A stretch of DNA of 64,000 nucleotides from UBA4416 sp963422675 (GCA_963422675.2 CAXVYS010000024.1:744001-808000), one strand, 5' to 3'; shown: positions 9,391-18,841, numbered from the stretch's first letter. Notes: a model not told the origin generated them from the letters alone. Numbers and translations are program-made.

Positions 9391-9422
9391 AAAACCCGGG
9401 AGAGGGATCTCAACCGGGTTTT
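9391..9422 (-). terminator. Rho-independent terminator after recQ
   Basis: A perfect 9-bp stem (AAAACCCGG / CCGGGTTTT) with a 14-nt loop. On the minus strand it is followed by a run of six T in GGGTTTTTTGG. It sits 24 bp past the recQ stop and before the pepA promoter region, so it ends recQ transcription. Confidence 0.85.
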
Positions 9423-9445
9423 AAGGAACAAAAATTATTCAGAAT

Positions 9446-11650
9446 TTAATTACCAAATTCACTAATGAATTTAATTCTCATTAATCTTACTTCTTCTTCG
9501 CTGTATTCATCCTCTCCCAGTTCTTTCAAAATAGCATTAATATCATCGATTTCCGCTTCACGCAAGCATTCGTAGATATCGTCTTTTTTATCTTCATCAA
9601 TTACCTGATCAATATAATAGTTGATGTTTACCTTGGTACCAGATGTAACAATGGTTTCTATCTCCGTTAAAAGATCATTCATTTTAAGGTTTTTATTTTT
9701 AGCCATATCTTCCAGGCTTACCTTTCTATCTATGTTCTGGATAATAAACACTTTTAATCCTGATTTATTGATCACCGATTTAATAACCATATCACTAGGG
9801 CGTTCAATCTCATTTTCATCCACATGTTTTTTAATCACCTCTAAAAACGGCTTACCATATTTTGATGCTTTTCCCGCACCAACACCGGTAATTTTTGTCA
9901 TTTCTTCCATCGTTATAGGATAGTTCATTGACATTTCCTCTAAAGAAATTTCCTGAAAGATAACGTATGGAGGCAAATTATTTTGTTTGGCTATTTTTTT
10001 GGTTAAGTCCTTTAACATGGCATACAACACCTCGTCCGTTCCACCACCTTTTCCTGAAGCAATATCATCATCGCTATCGCTTTCGGCATTGCTAAAATCG
10101 TTATCGCGTGTAAATTTAATACTGTATGGTTTTTTAAGGAAATCTTTTCCTTTATCCGTTATTTTTACCAACCCATAATTTTCAATGTCTTTTGAGAAAA
10201 AGCCATTCACAATAGCCTGGCGTAAAACGGCATTCCAGAATTTATCATCCTTATCATGCTCAATTCCCTTACCCCAGCTCTCTAATGCATCATGTTTGTA
10301 TGATTTTCCGGTAGCGGTTAAGGTTCCGGTTAAAATGTTGATGATGTCTTTTACCTTATGTTTTTCTTTACTTTCGGTAACACACTCAATCGCTAATTCA
10401 AGATCTTCCTGTGCTTCAAATTTTTGTTTTGGATGACGGCAGTTGTCACACATTTCATTACAACGGGCATCATTAAATTCTTCACCAAAGTAATGTAAAA
10501 TAAATTTACGGCGGCAAGAAGACGTTTCGGCAAAGGAGGCCGTTTCCGACAACATTTGTTTTCCTATTTCCTGTTCGTTTACCGGTTTATCTTTCATGAA
10601 CTTTTCCAGTTTCATGATATCATCATAACTATAAAACGTTAAGCAGTTTCCTTCACCACCATCGCGTCCTGCACGACCGGTTTCCTGGTAATATCCTTCC
10701 AGTGATTTGGGAATATCGTGATGAATTACATAACGTACATCTGGTTTGTCAATACCCATACCAAAGGCAATAGTAGCCACAATCACATTAATGTCTTCCA
10801 TTAGGAAGCCATCCTGTGTTTTTGCACGCTCTTTAGCATCAAGCCCTGCATGGTAAGGAGCTGCTTTAATACCGTTTACTTTTAACGCTTCGGCAATTTC
10901 TTCTACTTTTTTACGGCTTAAGCAATAAATAATACCCGATTTACCGTTGTTTTGTTTAACGTATTTAATAATTTCTTTAATAACGTTTTGCTTGGCGCGC
11001 ACCTCATAATATAAGTTTTCGCGGTTAAAGGAAGATTTGAATAATTTGGCCTCTAACATGCCAAGGTTTTTTTGAATATCCTGTTGCACCTTAGGGGTAG
11101 CAGTTGCGGTTAAGGCCATTACAGGCACAGAACCCAGTTTATCAATAATAGGACGAAGGCGGCGGTATTCCGGTCTGAAATCATGACCCCACTCAGAAAT
11201 ACAATGTGCCTCGTCAATAGCAAAGAACGAAATTTTAAATTCAGAGAAAAACTCAATGTTATCTTCTTTATTTAAAGTTTCGGGAGCTACATATAATAAT
11301 TTGGTTTTACCCGATAATACGTCTTTTTTTACGGTGGCAATCTCCGATTTGTTAAGGGAAGAGTTCAGGAAATGGGCAATCCCCGTTTCGTTACTGAATC
11401 CACGGATAGCATCCACCTGGTTTTTCATCAATGCAATAAGGGGCGACACAATAATGGCCGTACCCTCGCTCATAATCGCCGGAAGCTGGTAACATAAAGA
11501 TTTCCCCCCTCCAGTTGGCATAATCACAAAAGTATCCTGTTTATTAAGGATATTATTGATAATAGCTTCCTGAGTTCCTTTGAATCCCCCGAAGCCAAAA
11601 AACGCTTTTAGGGGTTTTAGTAAATTATGGGTTTCAACTTCTGCAATCAT
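9446..11650 (-). CDS. recQ: ATP-dependent DNA helicase RecQ
   Basis: The 734-residue protein has the full RecQ layout. The SF2 helicase core (about 20-345) has Walker A GGGKSLCYQLP, the DEAH box in FFAIDEAHCISEWGHDFRP with the RecQ aromatic-rich loop, and ETGRAGRDG. An RQC region carries zinc-binding cysteines (SSCRRKF and CNEMCDNC), and an HRDC-like region lies near YPITMEEMTKITGVG. The C-terminus is extended and acidic, ending near EDEYSEEEVRL. RecQ unwinds DNA 3' to 5' in recombination and fork repair. The gene is monocistronic with its own terminator. Confidence 0.95.
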   Translation of the reverse strand: MIAEVETHNLLKPLKAFFGFGGFKGTQEAIINNILNKQDTFVIMPTGGGKSLCYQLPAIMSEGTAIIVSPLIALMKNQVDAIRGFSNETGIAHFLNSSLNKSEIATVKKDVLSGKTKLLYVAPETLNKEDNIEFFSEFKISFFAIDEAHCISEWGHDFRPEYRRLRPIIDKLGSVPVMALTATATPKVQQDIQKNLGMLEAKLFKSSFNRENLYYEVRAKQNVIKEIIKYVKQNNGKSGIIYCLSRKKVEEIAEALKVNGIKAAPYHAGLDAKERAKTQDGFLMEDINVIVATIAFGMGIDKPDVRYVIHHDIPKSLEGYYQETGRAGRDGGEGNCLTFYSYDDIMKLEKFMKDKPVNEQEIGKQMLSETASFAETSSCRRKFILHYFGEEFNDARCNEMCDNCRHPKQKFEAQEDLELAIECVTESKEKHKVKDIINILTGTLTATGKSYKHDALESWGKGIEHDKDDKFWNAVLRQAIVNGFFSKDIENYGLVKITDKGKDFLKKPYSIKFTRDNDFSNAESDSDDDIASGKGGGTDEVLYAMLKDLTKKIAKQNNLPPYVIFQEISLEEMSMNYPITMEEMTKITGVGAGKASKYGKPFLEVIKKHVDENEIERPSDMVIKSVINKSGLKVFIIQNIDRKVSLEDMAKNKNLKMNDLLTEIETIVTSGTKVNINYYIDQVIDEDKKDDIYECLREAEIDDINAILKELGEDEYSEEEVRLMRIKFISEFGN

Positions 11651-11707
11651 GGTTTTATTGATTAAAATGTACGTTTTATTGAGTGAATGGTTTTCACAAT
11701 CCTATTA

Positions 11708-11739
11708 TAAAGATATAATTAAAATTTTGATTAAAACAA
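11708..11739 (-). promoter_or_regulatory. Possible recQ promoter
   Basis: On the minus strand TATCTTTA (11715-11708) resembles the Bacteroidota -7 consensus TAnnTTTG, with a TTG starting 24 bp upstream at 11739. It lies 58 bp before the recQ start codon. The last base of the -7 element departs from consensus, so the call is tentative. Confidence 0.35.
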
Positions 11740-11833
11740 AACAATTTGACGGTTAAATCGGATTTTCAGATTAATTAACAGATAACGGCGATGAATGAAG
11801 TTTTGGGGAATGCCTTTTATGGCTCATTTCTCG

Positions 11834-12181
11834 CTATAAATTGGTATCCATTTTTTTATAGTAGTATAAAAACACGAAGATAAAAACGACAGAATAAAAG
11901 ATATTGAAATAGAAACGGAAGGAATACATCTCTAAAAACATAAATGTAATAACTCGTATGGTAAACATCATTACAAATAAAGATACCCCCCAGCGTTTCA
12001 TGTGCCATACGCCAATAACCGCCACAAACTGCAGGGTAATGATAATTCCCAGTACCATGGGTACAAAATCGCCCATACGCTTAATGCTGGGCATAAACAG
12101 CATAGGAAAGGCAAGCAGGGTGAGTATGATTGCCGTAACCGATAGGATACTTATGATGCGGGGCCTTATAACCTGTGCCAT
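11834..12181 (-). CDS. Small integral membrane protein, unknown
   Basis: The 115-residue product has four hydrophobic segments (about 10-30, 38-57, 66-82 and 88-106), short loops and a charged tail (YYKKMDTNL). No catalytic motif or known family was recognised. It is 19 bp downstream of the ABC-type permease gene on the same strand and is probably cotranscribed with it. It could be an accessory membrane subunit, but nothing in the sequence proves this. Confidence 0.6.
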   Translation of the reverse strand: MAQVIRPRIISILSVTAIILTLLAFPMLFMPSIKRMGDFVPMVLGIIITLQFVAVIGVWHMKRWGVSLFVMMFTIRVITFMFLEMYSFRFYFNIFYSVVFIFVFLYYYKKMDTNL

Positions 12182-12200
12182 AATTTAGAGAATCAGTTGG

Positions 12201-13445
12201 TTAATTAGTTCGTATAGCTTCCACCGGATCGAGCTGTGATGCACCATAGGCGGGAATAAAGCCACTGATGATTCCAATTAAAACGGAAATGGTTAAACCT
12301 AAAATAACGTTGGAACGGGTTAGGGTTATTTCCATATCAATATTTCCCTGGGCCAATAAGGTGAGCAGGTAAATGAGTAAGAGTCCTATGATTCCCCCCA
12401 ACAGCGATAAAAACACGGCTTCAAATAAAAACTGGGCAAGGATAAAGTAATTTTTGGCTCCCAGCGATTTTTGAATCCCGATAAGGTTGGTGCGTTCCCT
12501 TACGGATACAAACATAATATTGGCAATGCCAAAACCGCCTACTAAAATGGAAAACCCACCAATAATGGCGCCTGCAAGACCTACAATATCAAACAAGCTA
12601 TCAAAATTTTTGCTGAGGAGGTTGGTTTCATTCAGGGCAAAGTTATCATCTGCCAGGGGTTTAAGGCTCCTGATGCTACGCATGGCTCCGGTGAGCTCAT
12701 CTTTTAACTGGGCATTACTTACCCCCACTTTTGCTTTTACGGCAATAAAAGGGTCGCTATTCTCGGATTTAACGTCCATAAACAAGCGAGCAAAATTGTA
12801 GGGAACTACTGCCTGGTTATCCATGGTATTACCCAGCATGCTTTCTCCTTCTTTTTTAAAGAGGCCAATAACCTTGCAGCTTCTGCCGGCTACTTTAATG
12901 GTTTTTCCTATGGCATATTCGTTATTGGGGAACAGGCCTTCCGCCAGGGCATTTCCGAGGATCACTACATTATACCCGCCTTCGGCTTCATCTTCTCTGA
13001 AATAACGGCCTTCTACAATATCAAATGTTTTTACTTTTCCATAGTCGTACGACCAGCCCGAAACAATCCCGTTTTCTACTGTGTTGTTTAAATGCTTCAG
13101 GGTTTTACGGGCCCCAATTCTAAAGCCAACCGCTTCGGCACCTTTAACTTTCCGTTGTACTTCGCCAAGCTCTTTATAAACAGGCACGGGACGGTTCATG
13201 TATTTCCACCAGGGATAATCGGGACCAAAGCTCCAGGGCCACTTCATCACAAACACCACATTATCACCAAGGCTTTGCACACTGCCACGGATGTTGCGTT
13301 CTAAGCTGTCTACAATCGTAAATACGGTAATAATGGCAAAAATACCAATCGTAATCCCTAACAGGCTCAAAAAGGTTCTGAGCTTATTAGCTATCAATGC
13401 CTGAAGGGCAAAAACAGTACTTTCTTTTAAAAGGGTAAATACCAT
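12201..13445 (-). CDS. MacB/FtsX-type ABC transporter permease
   Basis: The 414-residue protein has the MacB-periplasmic plus FtsX permease layout. An N-terminal membrane helix (about 22-45) follows a RTFLSLLGITIGI motif, a large periplasmic domain spans about 50-275, and three C-terminal helices follow with GGFGIANIMFVSVRERT and IGIQKSLGA, which form the coupling region to the ATPase. The end DPVEAIRTN is characteristic. Such permeases drive export of lipoproteins, peptides or antibiotics with a separate ATPase. No ATPase gene is adjacent in this window, so its partner must be encoded elsewhere. Confidence 0.88.
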   Translation of the reverse strand: MVFTLLKESTVFALQALIANKLRTFLSLLGITIGIFAIITVFTIVDSLERNIRGSVQSLGDNVVFVMKWPWSFGPDYPWWKYMNRPVPVYKELGEVQRKVKGAEAVGFRIGARKTLKHLNNTVENGIVSGWSYDYGKVKTFDIVEGRYFREDEAEGGYNVVILGNALAEGLFPNNEYAIGKTIKVAGRSCKVIGLFKKEGESMLGNTMDNQAVVPYNFARLFMDVKSENSDPFIAVKAKVGVSNAQLKDELTGAMRSIRSLKPLADDNFALNETNLLSKNFDSLFDIVGLAGAIIGGFSILVGGFGIANIMFVSVRERTNLIGIQKSLGAKNYFILAQFLFEAVFLSLLGGIIGLLLIYLLTLLAQGNIDMEITLTRSNVILGLTISVLIGIISGFIPAYGASQLDPVEAIRTN

Positions 13446-13542
13446 ACTGTAAATATAGCTTTTGATTGTATAGATAAAAAGTGTTTGGTACTAACGCTCA
13501 ATAATTCGGCCTTAACGGTTTTAGAATCTGTTTAAACGCTAC

Positions 13543-14943
13543 TTAACGTAACAAAACGGGGGGTAAGTGCTGCAGGGAAATATAGTTTATAATATTTAAA
13601 CGGTGTTGGGCCTTATAAACCAGGGTATCGCTATAGCTTTGCCCGTTTACCGCGTTAAATTTTAAATACAGGGTATTACTGCCTTTGTTTACAGGGATAC
13701 GGGTATACGAAATTTCGGAAGGTAAACTTTGCCAGTTTCGCGTGTCGGCTTTTTCGGTTAAAGCTCCTGTAATACCAAGCAAAGCACCGGCCAACTCGTT
13801 TTCCTTTTTTAATTCGGCTTCAGCTATTTTCTTTAAAACTAAACGGGATACGGTTAAGGTCATTTCTTTTAAGAAACGTTCTTTTAAATTTTCATGGCTG
13901 ATAAAGGTGACGTTTTCTGCTAACGCCGGAGCGTAAGTAGAGTTGTTGGAACTAATGTTTAATCCTGTATAAAAGAGAGGAACATCCACATAGGTTGGGT
14001 AAGCTACGTGTACCATATTAAAATCCGCTAACGAAACATCTTTTTTGTTTTTATCCTGCGGAAGAATTACCGGAATGTTTATTGTGCCTGCTTTATCAGC
14101 AAACATGAGATCGCCGCCAACACCTTTTACCAAAAACAAAAACACATCCTGTTGTTGTTTAATGGGAGATAAGCCATTTTCCCAGATAAATAACAGCTCG
14201 TTTTTTGCGGTATCTTTTACACTGGCAAAGGGCATTTTAAATTTGTCGCAATAGTAATCTCTATCGGTGTAGAACCCTGATTTATGAGCGGAATTGATCA
14301 GGTCTTTTTGTAATTGAAGTGGTAATACGGTTCCTAAATATTGGAGCGACGTGTTTTTTTCGTACAACTCGTAGGCATTACGATAGGCAATAAAGGCATT
14401 GTTATAATCGTTTAATCGCTCGTATACAAAGCCCTGAAGGGTATGAGCAAAGGCATCGGATTTATACCGTTTTCCATCCATGAGTTGTTTATCTCCCAGC
14501 TCGGCTAAACGTAAATTTATTCTTTTGGCTTCTACCAGGGCGTCATCGTCTTCATTCAAATATAAATAGTTTAAGGCTTTGTAATAGTGAATGAGTACAC
14601 GTTCCACATCCTCGCCTTTATAGCGTGTAATGGCTTCGTTTACAAGTACAGAGGCCGACACATCGGCAACAACGGTTCGGTCGTCCATTAATAAATCGGC
14701 CTGGTTAAAAAAATAATTGCTGGAGTCGTAGAGTTGTTGCAGGTGAAACGCTTTACCGAGTTCAAGATTTAAGAGGATCTTATTGCGTTTCTTTTTTAAG
14801 AATTTACTGCGTTCTAATTCTGTTTGGGCTTTTTTATAATTTCCTGCATTCAATGCTGTATGATAATCGAACACCAGATCGTAGTAACTCCTGCAAGATA
14901 CCATTAACACAAGAAAAGCGAGTATGAAAAAATATTTTTTCAA
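13543..14943 (-). CDS. TPR-containing lipoprotein (COG3014-like)
   Basis: The 466-residue protein has a lipoprotein signal (LVLMVSC, cysteine at about 17). Its alpha-helical tetratricopeptide-like repeats (about 25-215) include ALNAGNYKKAQTELE and YNNAFIAYRNAYELYEK. A C-terminal beta-rich domain ends with LPPVLLR. This matches the COG3014 family of outer-membrane lipoproteins, often encoded next to LpoB-like proteins, as here (84 bp upstream of the lpoB-like stop). The pair probably acts at the outer membrane on peptidoglycan synthesis or surface assembly; the exact role is unknown. Confidence 0.7.
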   Translation of the reverse strand: MKKYFFILAFLVLMVSCRSYYDLVFDYHTALNAGNYKKAQTELERSKFLKKKRNKILLNLELGKAFHLQQLYDSSNYFFNQADLLMDDRTVVADVSASVLVNEAITRYKGEDVERVLIHYYKALNYLYLNEDDDALVEAKRINLRLAELGDKQLMDGKRYKSDAFAHTLQGFVYERLNDYNNAFIAYRNAYELYEKNTSLQYLGTVLPLQLQKDLINSAHKSGFYTDRDYYCDKFKMPFASVKDTAKNELLFIWENGLSPIKQQQDVFLFLVKGVGGDLMFADKAGTINIPVILPQDKNKKDVSLADFNMVHVAYPTYVDVPLFYTGLNISSNNSTYAPALAENVTFISHENLKERFLKEMTLTVSRLVLKKIAEAELKKENELAGALLGITGALTEKADTRNWQSLPSEISYTRIPVNKGSNTLYLKFNAVNGQSYSDTLVYKAQHRLNIINYISLQHLPPVLLR

Positions 14944-15027
14944 AGAGAGATAGTGGGATAATTAAGTGAGAGGTACGTTTATAAAAACATCCATGCTGAG
15001 GTACAACATGGATGCTTTAGGAATGAA

Positions 15028-15612
15028 TTAGTTTTTTACGTATTTCGTAATTTTTTTGTCACCGATCCAAACAACTTCATTGCTTTGCAAATCCGTTAAT
15101 TGAAGATTAATTTGATAGTAAACCACTTTTTTCTTTTTATAGGAATCAACAATAGAGTTAATATCGCCTTGTAACATATAGTCTGCTCCCATTTCCAAAC
15201 CAAATTGTTTCATGGTGCTTTGGCTTGCATTATCTTGTTGGTCGCCACGTTCTCCGCGGATCTCATTACGTTTTTCGCCACCTTGTACTAATTTTACCTG
15301 TCCCATATTGATAAATGATTTTTCGAGATCGAGTACAAACGTTTCAGCCTCAATATGTTCATGGCTTTTGTTTTTCACGAAACCAACAATCACTACTGGC
15401 TTTTTAGATGTTTTTGCTAAATGGTTAGCAATCCAGCCACCGCCATGGCATTCTTTAATCATTTCTTCGGCAGTTAAACGGGAGTCGGTATTATTCCAAC
15501 GTCCGCTTAAATCAACCTGGTCTTTCTCAGAAATACGGGTTACTTTTCGGTTACATGAAGGCTGAACAAGTAGGATCAGCGCGCTTATTGAAGCTATCAG
15601 TATTTTTTTCAT
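15028..15612 (-). CDS. LpoB-like penicillin-binding-protein activator lipoprotein
   Basis: The 194-residue product has a lipobox (LLVQPSC, Cys20), then LSGRWNNTDSRLTAEEM. A conserved alpha/beta domain includes KKPVVIVGFVKNKS and a helix with MKQFGLEMGADYMLQGDI, and it ends in VVWIGDKKITKYV. This is the LpoB (PF13036) pattern; E. coli LpoB activates PBP1b from the outer membrane. The gene lies in a same-strand cluster with the TPR lipoprotein downstream. Whether it activates a PBP here is not shown; many Bacteroidota members of the family are uncharacterised. Confidence 0.75.
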   Translation of the reverse strand: MKKILIASISALILLVQPSCNRKVTRISEKDQVDLSGRWNNTDSRLTAEEMIKECHGGGWIANHLAKTSKKPVVIVGFVKNKSHEHIEAETFVLDLEKSFINMGQVKLVQGGEKRNEIRGERGDQQDNASQSTMKQFGLEMGADYMLQGDINSIVDSYKKKKVVYYQINLQLTDLQSNEVVWIGDKKITKYVKN

Positions 15613-15688
15613 ACGATGGGTTTTATTATTATTTTAGTAAATGTAGGCCAAAATACAATTTATTTTGACTGCAGGGTTTCTTATTTTT

Positions 15689-16234
15689 TTATCTTCTTAA
15701 AATAGACCATAAAGTTAAGCCTAATAAAGCAGTATTGATCGTGGAATTTACATTTCCGTAAAGATTACTTGAAAATCCGGGGTAACCCCATGGTTGCCTA
15801 TTATAACCATTGTTGTAAGGATTGTAACCATAGTTTCCATAATTGTTATAGTTTCCGTACCCATTGTAGTTTCCATATCCACCACCATAAGAGTTATAAT
15901 TTCCGTAACCATAACCTCCGTAGTTATTGTAGTATCCGCTTCTTCTCATCCCACGGGATTGGATACGAGCCATTCTTCTGTCCTGGCGACGTGCAGAGGC
16001 TAATTCTCTTCTTTCTTTTTTGGCCTGAACATCATCAATGGCTTTATACGTTTGTTGAACAGTTTGTCCTTCGTTTTTAGTTAATTCTTCGGATTGCTTT
16101 ACGTATTTATCACGACTTTTTTGGAAGTTCGGATTTTGATCCGGTAAAAGAGTTACCGTATTGGTTGTGGGTGTTTGCGCATGCATGTTTGTGGCTAAAA
16201 CAAAACTCAATGCAAATAATATAATAGCTTTCAT
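15689..16234 (-). CDS. Gly/Tyr/Asn-rich secreted protein with DQNPN motif
   Basis: The start is taken at the ATG at 16234; a longer open frame reaches 16354 but would begin upstream of the likely promoter (16270-16300). The 181-residue product has a signal peptide ending MHAQ (residue 20). The mature N-terminus carries LLPDQNPNFQKSRDKY (29-44). A basic helix follows (KKERRELASARRQDRRMARIQ), then a ~65-residue tract of N, Y and G in short repeats such as YGNYNNYGNYGY, and a hydrophobic end. The DQNPN segment is also found just after the signal peptide of the neighbouring sensor kinase (17097-18644). Low complexity suggests a surface or adhesive protein; function unknown. Confidence 0.7.
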   Translation of the reverse strand: MKAIILFALSFVLATNMHAQTPTTNTVTLLPDQNPNFQKSRDKYVKQSEELTKNEGQTVQQTYKAIDDVQAKKERRELASARRQDRRMARIQSRGMRRSGYYNNYGGYGYGNYNSYGGGYGNYNGYGNYNNYGNYGYNPYNNGYNRQPWGYPGFSSNLYGNVNSTINTALLGLTLWSILRR

Positions 16235-16269
16235 GATAGGTTGTTTTAAATATTCTTTGTTTGCTACTG

Positions 16270-16300
16270 TAAAGGTACAACGCGGAGAAGGTGCCGTCAA
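16270..16300 (-). promoter_or_regulatory. Promoter of the Gly/Tyr/Asn-rich gene
   Basis: On the minus strand TTGAC begins at 16300 and TACCTTTA at 16277, 23 bp apart, close to the Bacteroidota consensus TTG-N17-23-TAnnTTTG. The expected transcription start near 16263 lies downstream of the longest open frame's start (16354) and about 30 bp before the ATG at 16234, which supports the shorter start. Confidence 0.5.
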
Positions 16301-16369
16301 AATAAATGTGATGAACTCCAAAAACTTGTACATGAACTGCAATATCATATGCAACTACGAGGCTCCGGA

Positions 16370-17095
16370 TCAGGTAATTTTAATCTTTTTAAAGAAAAGT
16401 TCCTTGTATTCCCTCCCTATAGGAATCTCCTCTTTTTTGATCAAAACCACACCACCGCTCACGGAATCAATATAACTGGTGTTTATAATAAATGATTTGT
16501 GGATTTGAAAAAACAGGGTTTGCGGTAATATTAAACCCATTTCTTTCAGAGTTTTCCGAATCAAATGGTTTTTTTGTGCCGTATGTATACTTACATAGTT
16601 GGCTTCCGATTTCAGGTACCAAATATCTTCATGTTTTATTTTTATAAAGGTTGTTCCATCTTTAATAAAAAGAGCGTCTTTAGATTCGGAGGCATCATTT
16701 TCAAGGGGTTGTTCCTCCGGTTTTTTCGAAAAATTTGCCAGAGCTATTTCAATACCGGTATACAAATCGTTTTTATCGAAAGGCTTTACCAGGTAGCCGT
16801 TTGGCTTTAAATGCTTGGCTCTGTCAACCGTTGTTTTATCGGCATGCGATGTAATAAAAATAAAAGGGAGCTGGTATTTTTCCCGTATGGCGATACCTAC
16901 ATCAATGCCGTCTTTTTCTTCTCCCAGGTTAATGTCTACCAATACAATATCCGGTTTTTGTGTATCGAGTAATTTGAGCGCTTCGTTGTAACCCATGGCA
17001 GTTCCTGTAACCAGGTATCCCAGGCTGCGAAGGGTTTCGCTGATATCTTCAGCAATAATAAATTCATCTTCAACAACTAAAACACGTGTTGCCAT
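16370..17095 (-). CDS. LytTR-family response regulator
   Basis: The 241-residue protein has a receiver domain (about 3-120) with D10/E11, phospho-acceptor D54 in IVLVDINLG, and K in GYLVKPFDKND. A LytTR DNA-binding domain (about 140-241) contains IWYLKSEANYVSIHT and FFQIHKSFIINTSYIDSV. It lies 1 bp after the TPR sensor kinase gene, so the two form a two-component system. LytTR regulators usually bind direct repeats near promoters of surface or stress genes. The Gly/Tyr/Asn-rich gene starts 135 bp downstream on the same strand and is a plausible target. Confidence 0.9.
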   Translation of the reverse strand: MATRVLVVEDEFIIAEDISETLRSLGYLVTGTAMGYNEALKLLDTQKPDIVLVDINLGEEKDGIDVGIAIREKYQLPFIFITSHADKTTVDRAKHLKPNGYLVKPFDKNDLYTGIEIALANFSKKPEEQPLENDASESKDALFIKDGTTFIKIKHEDIWYLKSEANYVSIHTAQKNHLIRKTLKEMGLILPQTLFFQIHKSFIINTSYIDSVSGGVVLIKKEEIPIGREYKELFFKKIKIT

Positions 17096-17096
17096 A

Positions 17097-18644
17097 TTAG
17101 TTTAATAAAGGATTTTTAAAAGTAATAAAACAATGTGTTCCATGATGGGTCTCAAATCGGATAGTCCCCTTTAATTGATTAGACAAGCCTTTTACCAACT
17201 TTAACCCTAAAGAGTTCAGGGCGTTTAAATCAAAATTGGTTGGCAGGCCTATGCCGTTATCAGAAATGTGCAGTTCCATTTCTTCTTCGTTTTTTTTCTG
17301 CAGGACGATGGTTATGATACCCGATTCTTTACCTGCAAAGGCATATTTGTAACTATTAGTGAGTAATTCGTTTATAATCAAACCTAAGGGGATGGAGGTA
17401 TCAATATCCAGGATAATGCCGTTGGTATTAATGTTATAACTGATTTCTTTTTTCCCTGTATTAAAAGTGGTTTCCATGGATTGGACCATTTGCTCGATAT
17501 AGGTTTGAAAATCAATAGAGCTGAGGTTTCCCGATTGGTAAATTTTTTGATGAATGAGTGCCATAGAACTAATGCGGTTTTTGGCTTCATGGATGGTTTT
17601 TTTCAGATCTTCGTTGTTGGTGCGATTGGCCTGTAAATTCAACAGGCTCGAAATAATTTGCAGATTATTTTTTACACGGTGATGGATTTCCTTCAATAGA
17701 ATTTCTTTTTCTTTGAGGGAGCTTTCAATGATCTCTTTTTTCTCTTCGGTTTCCTTTTTTTGTGAAGCAATTATGTTGTTGGCTTTTTTTGTGTTTTGAA
17801 ATCCTCTGTAAAAAGAAAAAGCCAGCAGTAAGGCCAGTACCATACCTGCGGCAATGAGGTACATGATTTTTTTTGAGCTTTCAATTTCCGCCTGTTTTTG
17901 TAAAATACCTTTTTGATAGGTAGCTGTAGCTTCTATCTGTTTTAAGCTATCGTAGCTAAACCGCGCTTGTAGCAGTTTTTGTTTTATTTCGTTTTTATTT
18001 AAACTGTCGGTTACCTGTTTTAGTAATTGCGACATTTCATAGGCATTTTTATAATTTCCTTTGGTGGCAAAAATTTTACTTAAAGCATCACTTGCTTGTT
18101 TTATTTTATGAGAATCGTTAAGCGCACGGGCTATGGTTAATGCACGCTGATAATACTCCTCGGCTTTAGCCATATTTTTTTGCCTGATGTAAATTTCGCC
18201 CAGCTGGTTCAATGTTTCTAAAATCGCTTTTTTAGAGTTCAGGCTTTCCTCTATTACCAGTGCTTTTTTATAATACTCCAGTGCCATGGCTAAGTCATTA
18301 TTTTTTACATAGTACATTCCAATAGCGGATAATGCATGAGATGTAGCCGGGAGGTTATGACTTGCTTCGGCAGTTCTTAAATTTTTTAAATACGTTTCAA
18401 GTTCCGTATGTTTAGGAGTAACGCTTAGTGTATTGGTAATTGCAACTTTAGGGGAATCTATAGGTAAAACGGGGGGTTTATCCTTAACAGGAATGGGGTT
18501 AGGTTTTGTGTATTTATCTTTACTTTTCTGATGGTTCGGGTTTTGATCTTGCAGCAGTGGTTTAGTAGTATCGGTTACTTGCGCGTAACTGTACGAAAAC
18601 AGGAAGAATAGAATACATATAATTATTTCCGACCTTTTTTTCAT
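17097..18644 (-). CDS. TPR sensor histidine kinase (HisKA_2 type) with DQNPN motif
   Basis: The 515-residue protein has a signal peptide (1-21). A mature N-terminus with LLQDQNPNHQKSKDKY is at 30-45 and a proline-rich linker follows. Periplasmic TPR-like repeats (about 100-240) include MALEYYKKALVIEE and KAEEYYQRALTIA. One membrane helix (about 259-280), a coiled coil and a HisKA_2 domain with EIHHRVKNNLQI (His at 321/322) precede a HATPase domain with NELLTNSYKYAF and DNGIGLP. A -7-like element TATCTTTG lies 22 bp before the start. It is cotranscribed with the LytTR regulator. The ligand sensed by the periplasmic TPR region is unknown. Confidence 0.88.
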   Translation of the reverse strand: MKKRSEIIICILFFLFSYSYAQVTDTTKPLLQDQNPNHQKSKDKYTKPNPIPVKDKPPVLPIDSPKVAITNTLSVTPKHTELETYLKNLRTAEASHNLPATSHALSAIGMYYVKNNDLAMALEYYKKALVIEESLNSKKAILETLNQLGEIYIRQKNMAKAEEYYQRALTIARALNDSHKIKQASDALSKIFATKGNYKNAYEMSQLLKQVTDSLNKNEIKQKLLQARFSYDSLKQIEATATYQKGILQKQAEIESSKKIMYLIAAGMVLALLLAFSFYRGFQNTKKANNIIASQKKETEEKKEIIESSLKEKEILLKEIHHRVKNNLQIISSLLNLQANRTNNEDLKKTIHEAKNRISSMALIHQKIYQSGNLSSIDFQTYIEQMVQSMETTFNTGKKEISYNINTNGIILDIDTSIPLGLIINELLTNSYKYAFAGKESGIITIVLQKKNEEEMELHISDNGIGLPTNFDLNALNSLGLKLVKGLSNQLKGTIRFETHHGTHCFITFKNPLLN

Positions 18645-18841
18645 ACAATGTTAAAACCTGTTTACACAAAGATATGTATTTGATCTTTCCCGTGAAGCGT
18701 TTAACCAATTTTACCGATTAAGGAACTAAAGATTTAAAGTCATTTTTAGGTCGGAGACCGTGCAAATTTGTTTTAAAAAATAAGGAATGGAAACACTATA
18801 AATATTACTTTTAGGCACTGAAATACCTACCCTTTGTTCAT

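Noticed and set aside
9621..11492. Plus-strand frames within recQ
   Set aside because: Overlap a clear RecQ coding sequence; composition is the reverse-complement pattern.
15769..16080. Plus-strand frames over the Gly/Tyr/Asn-rich gene
   Set aside because: Histidine-rich translation is the antisense of the NYG repeats.
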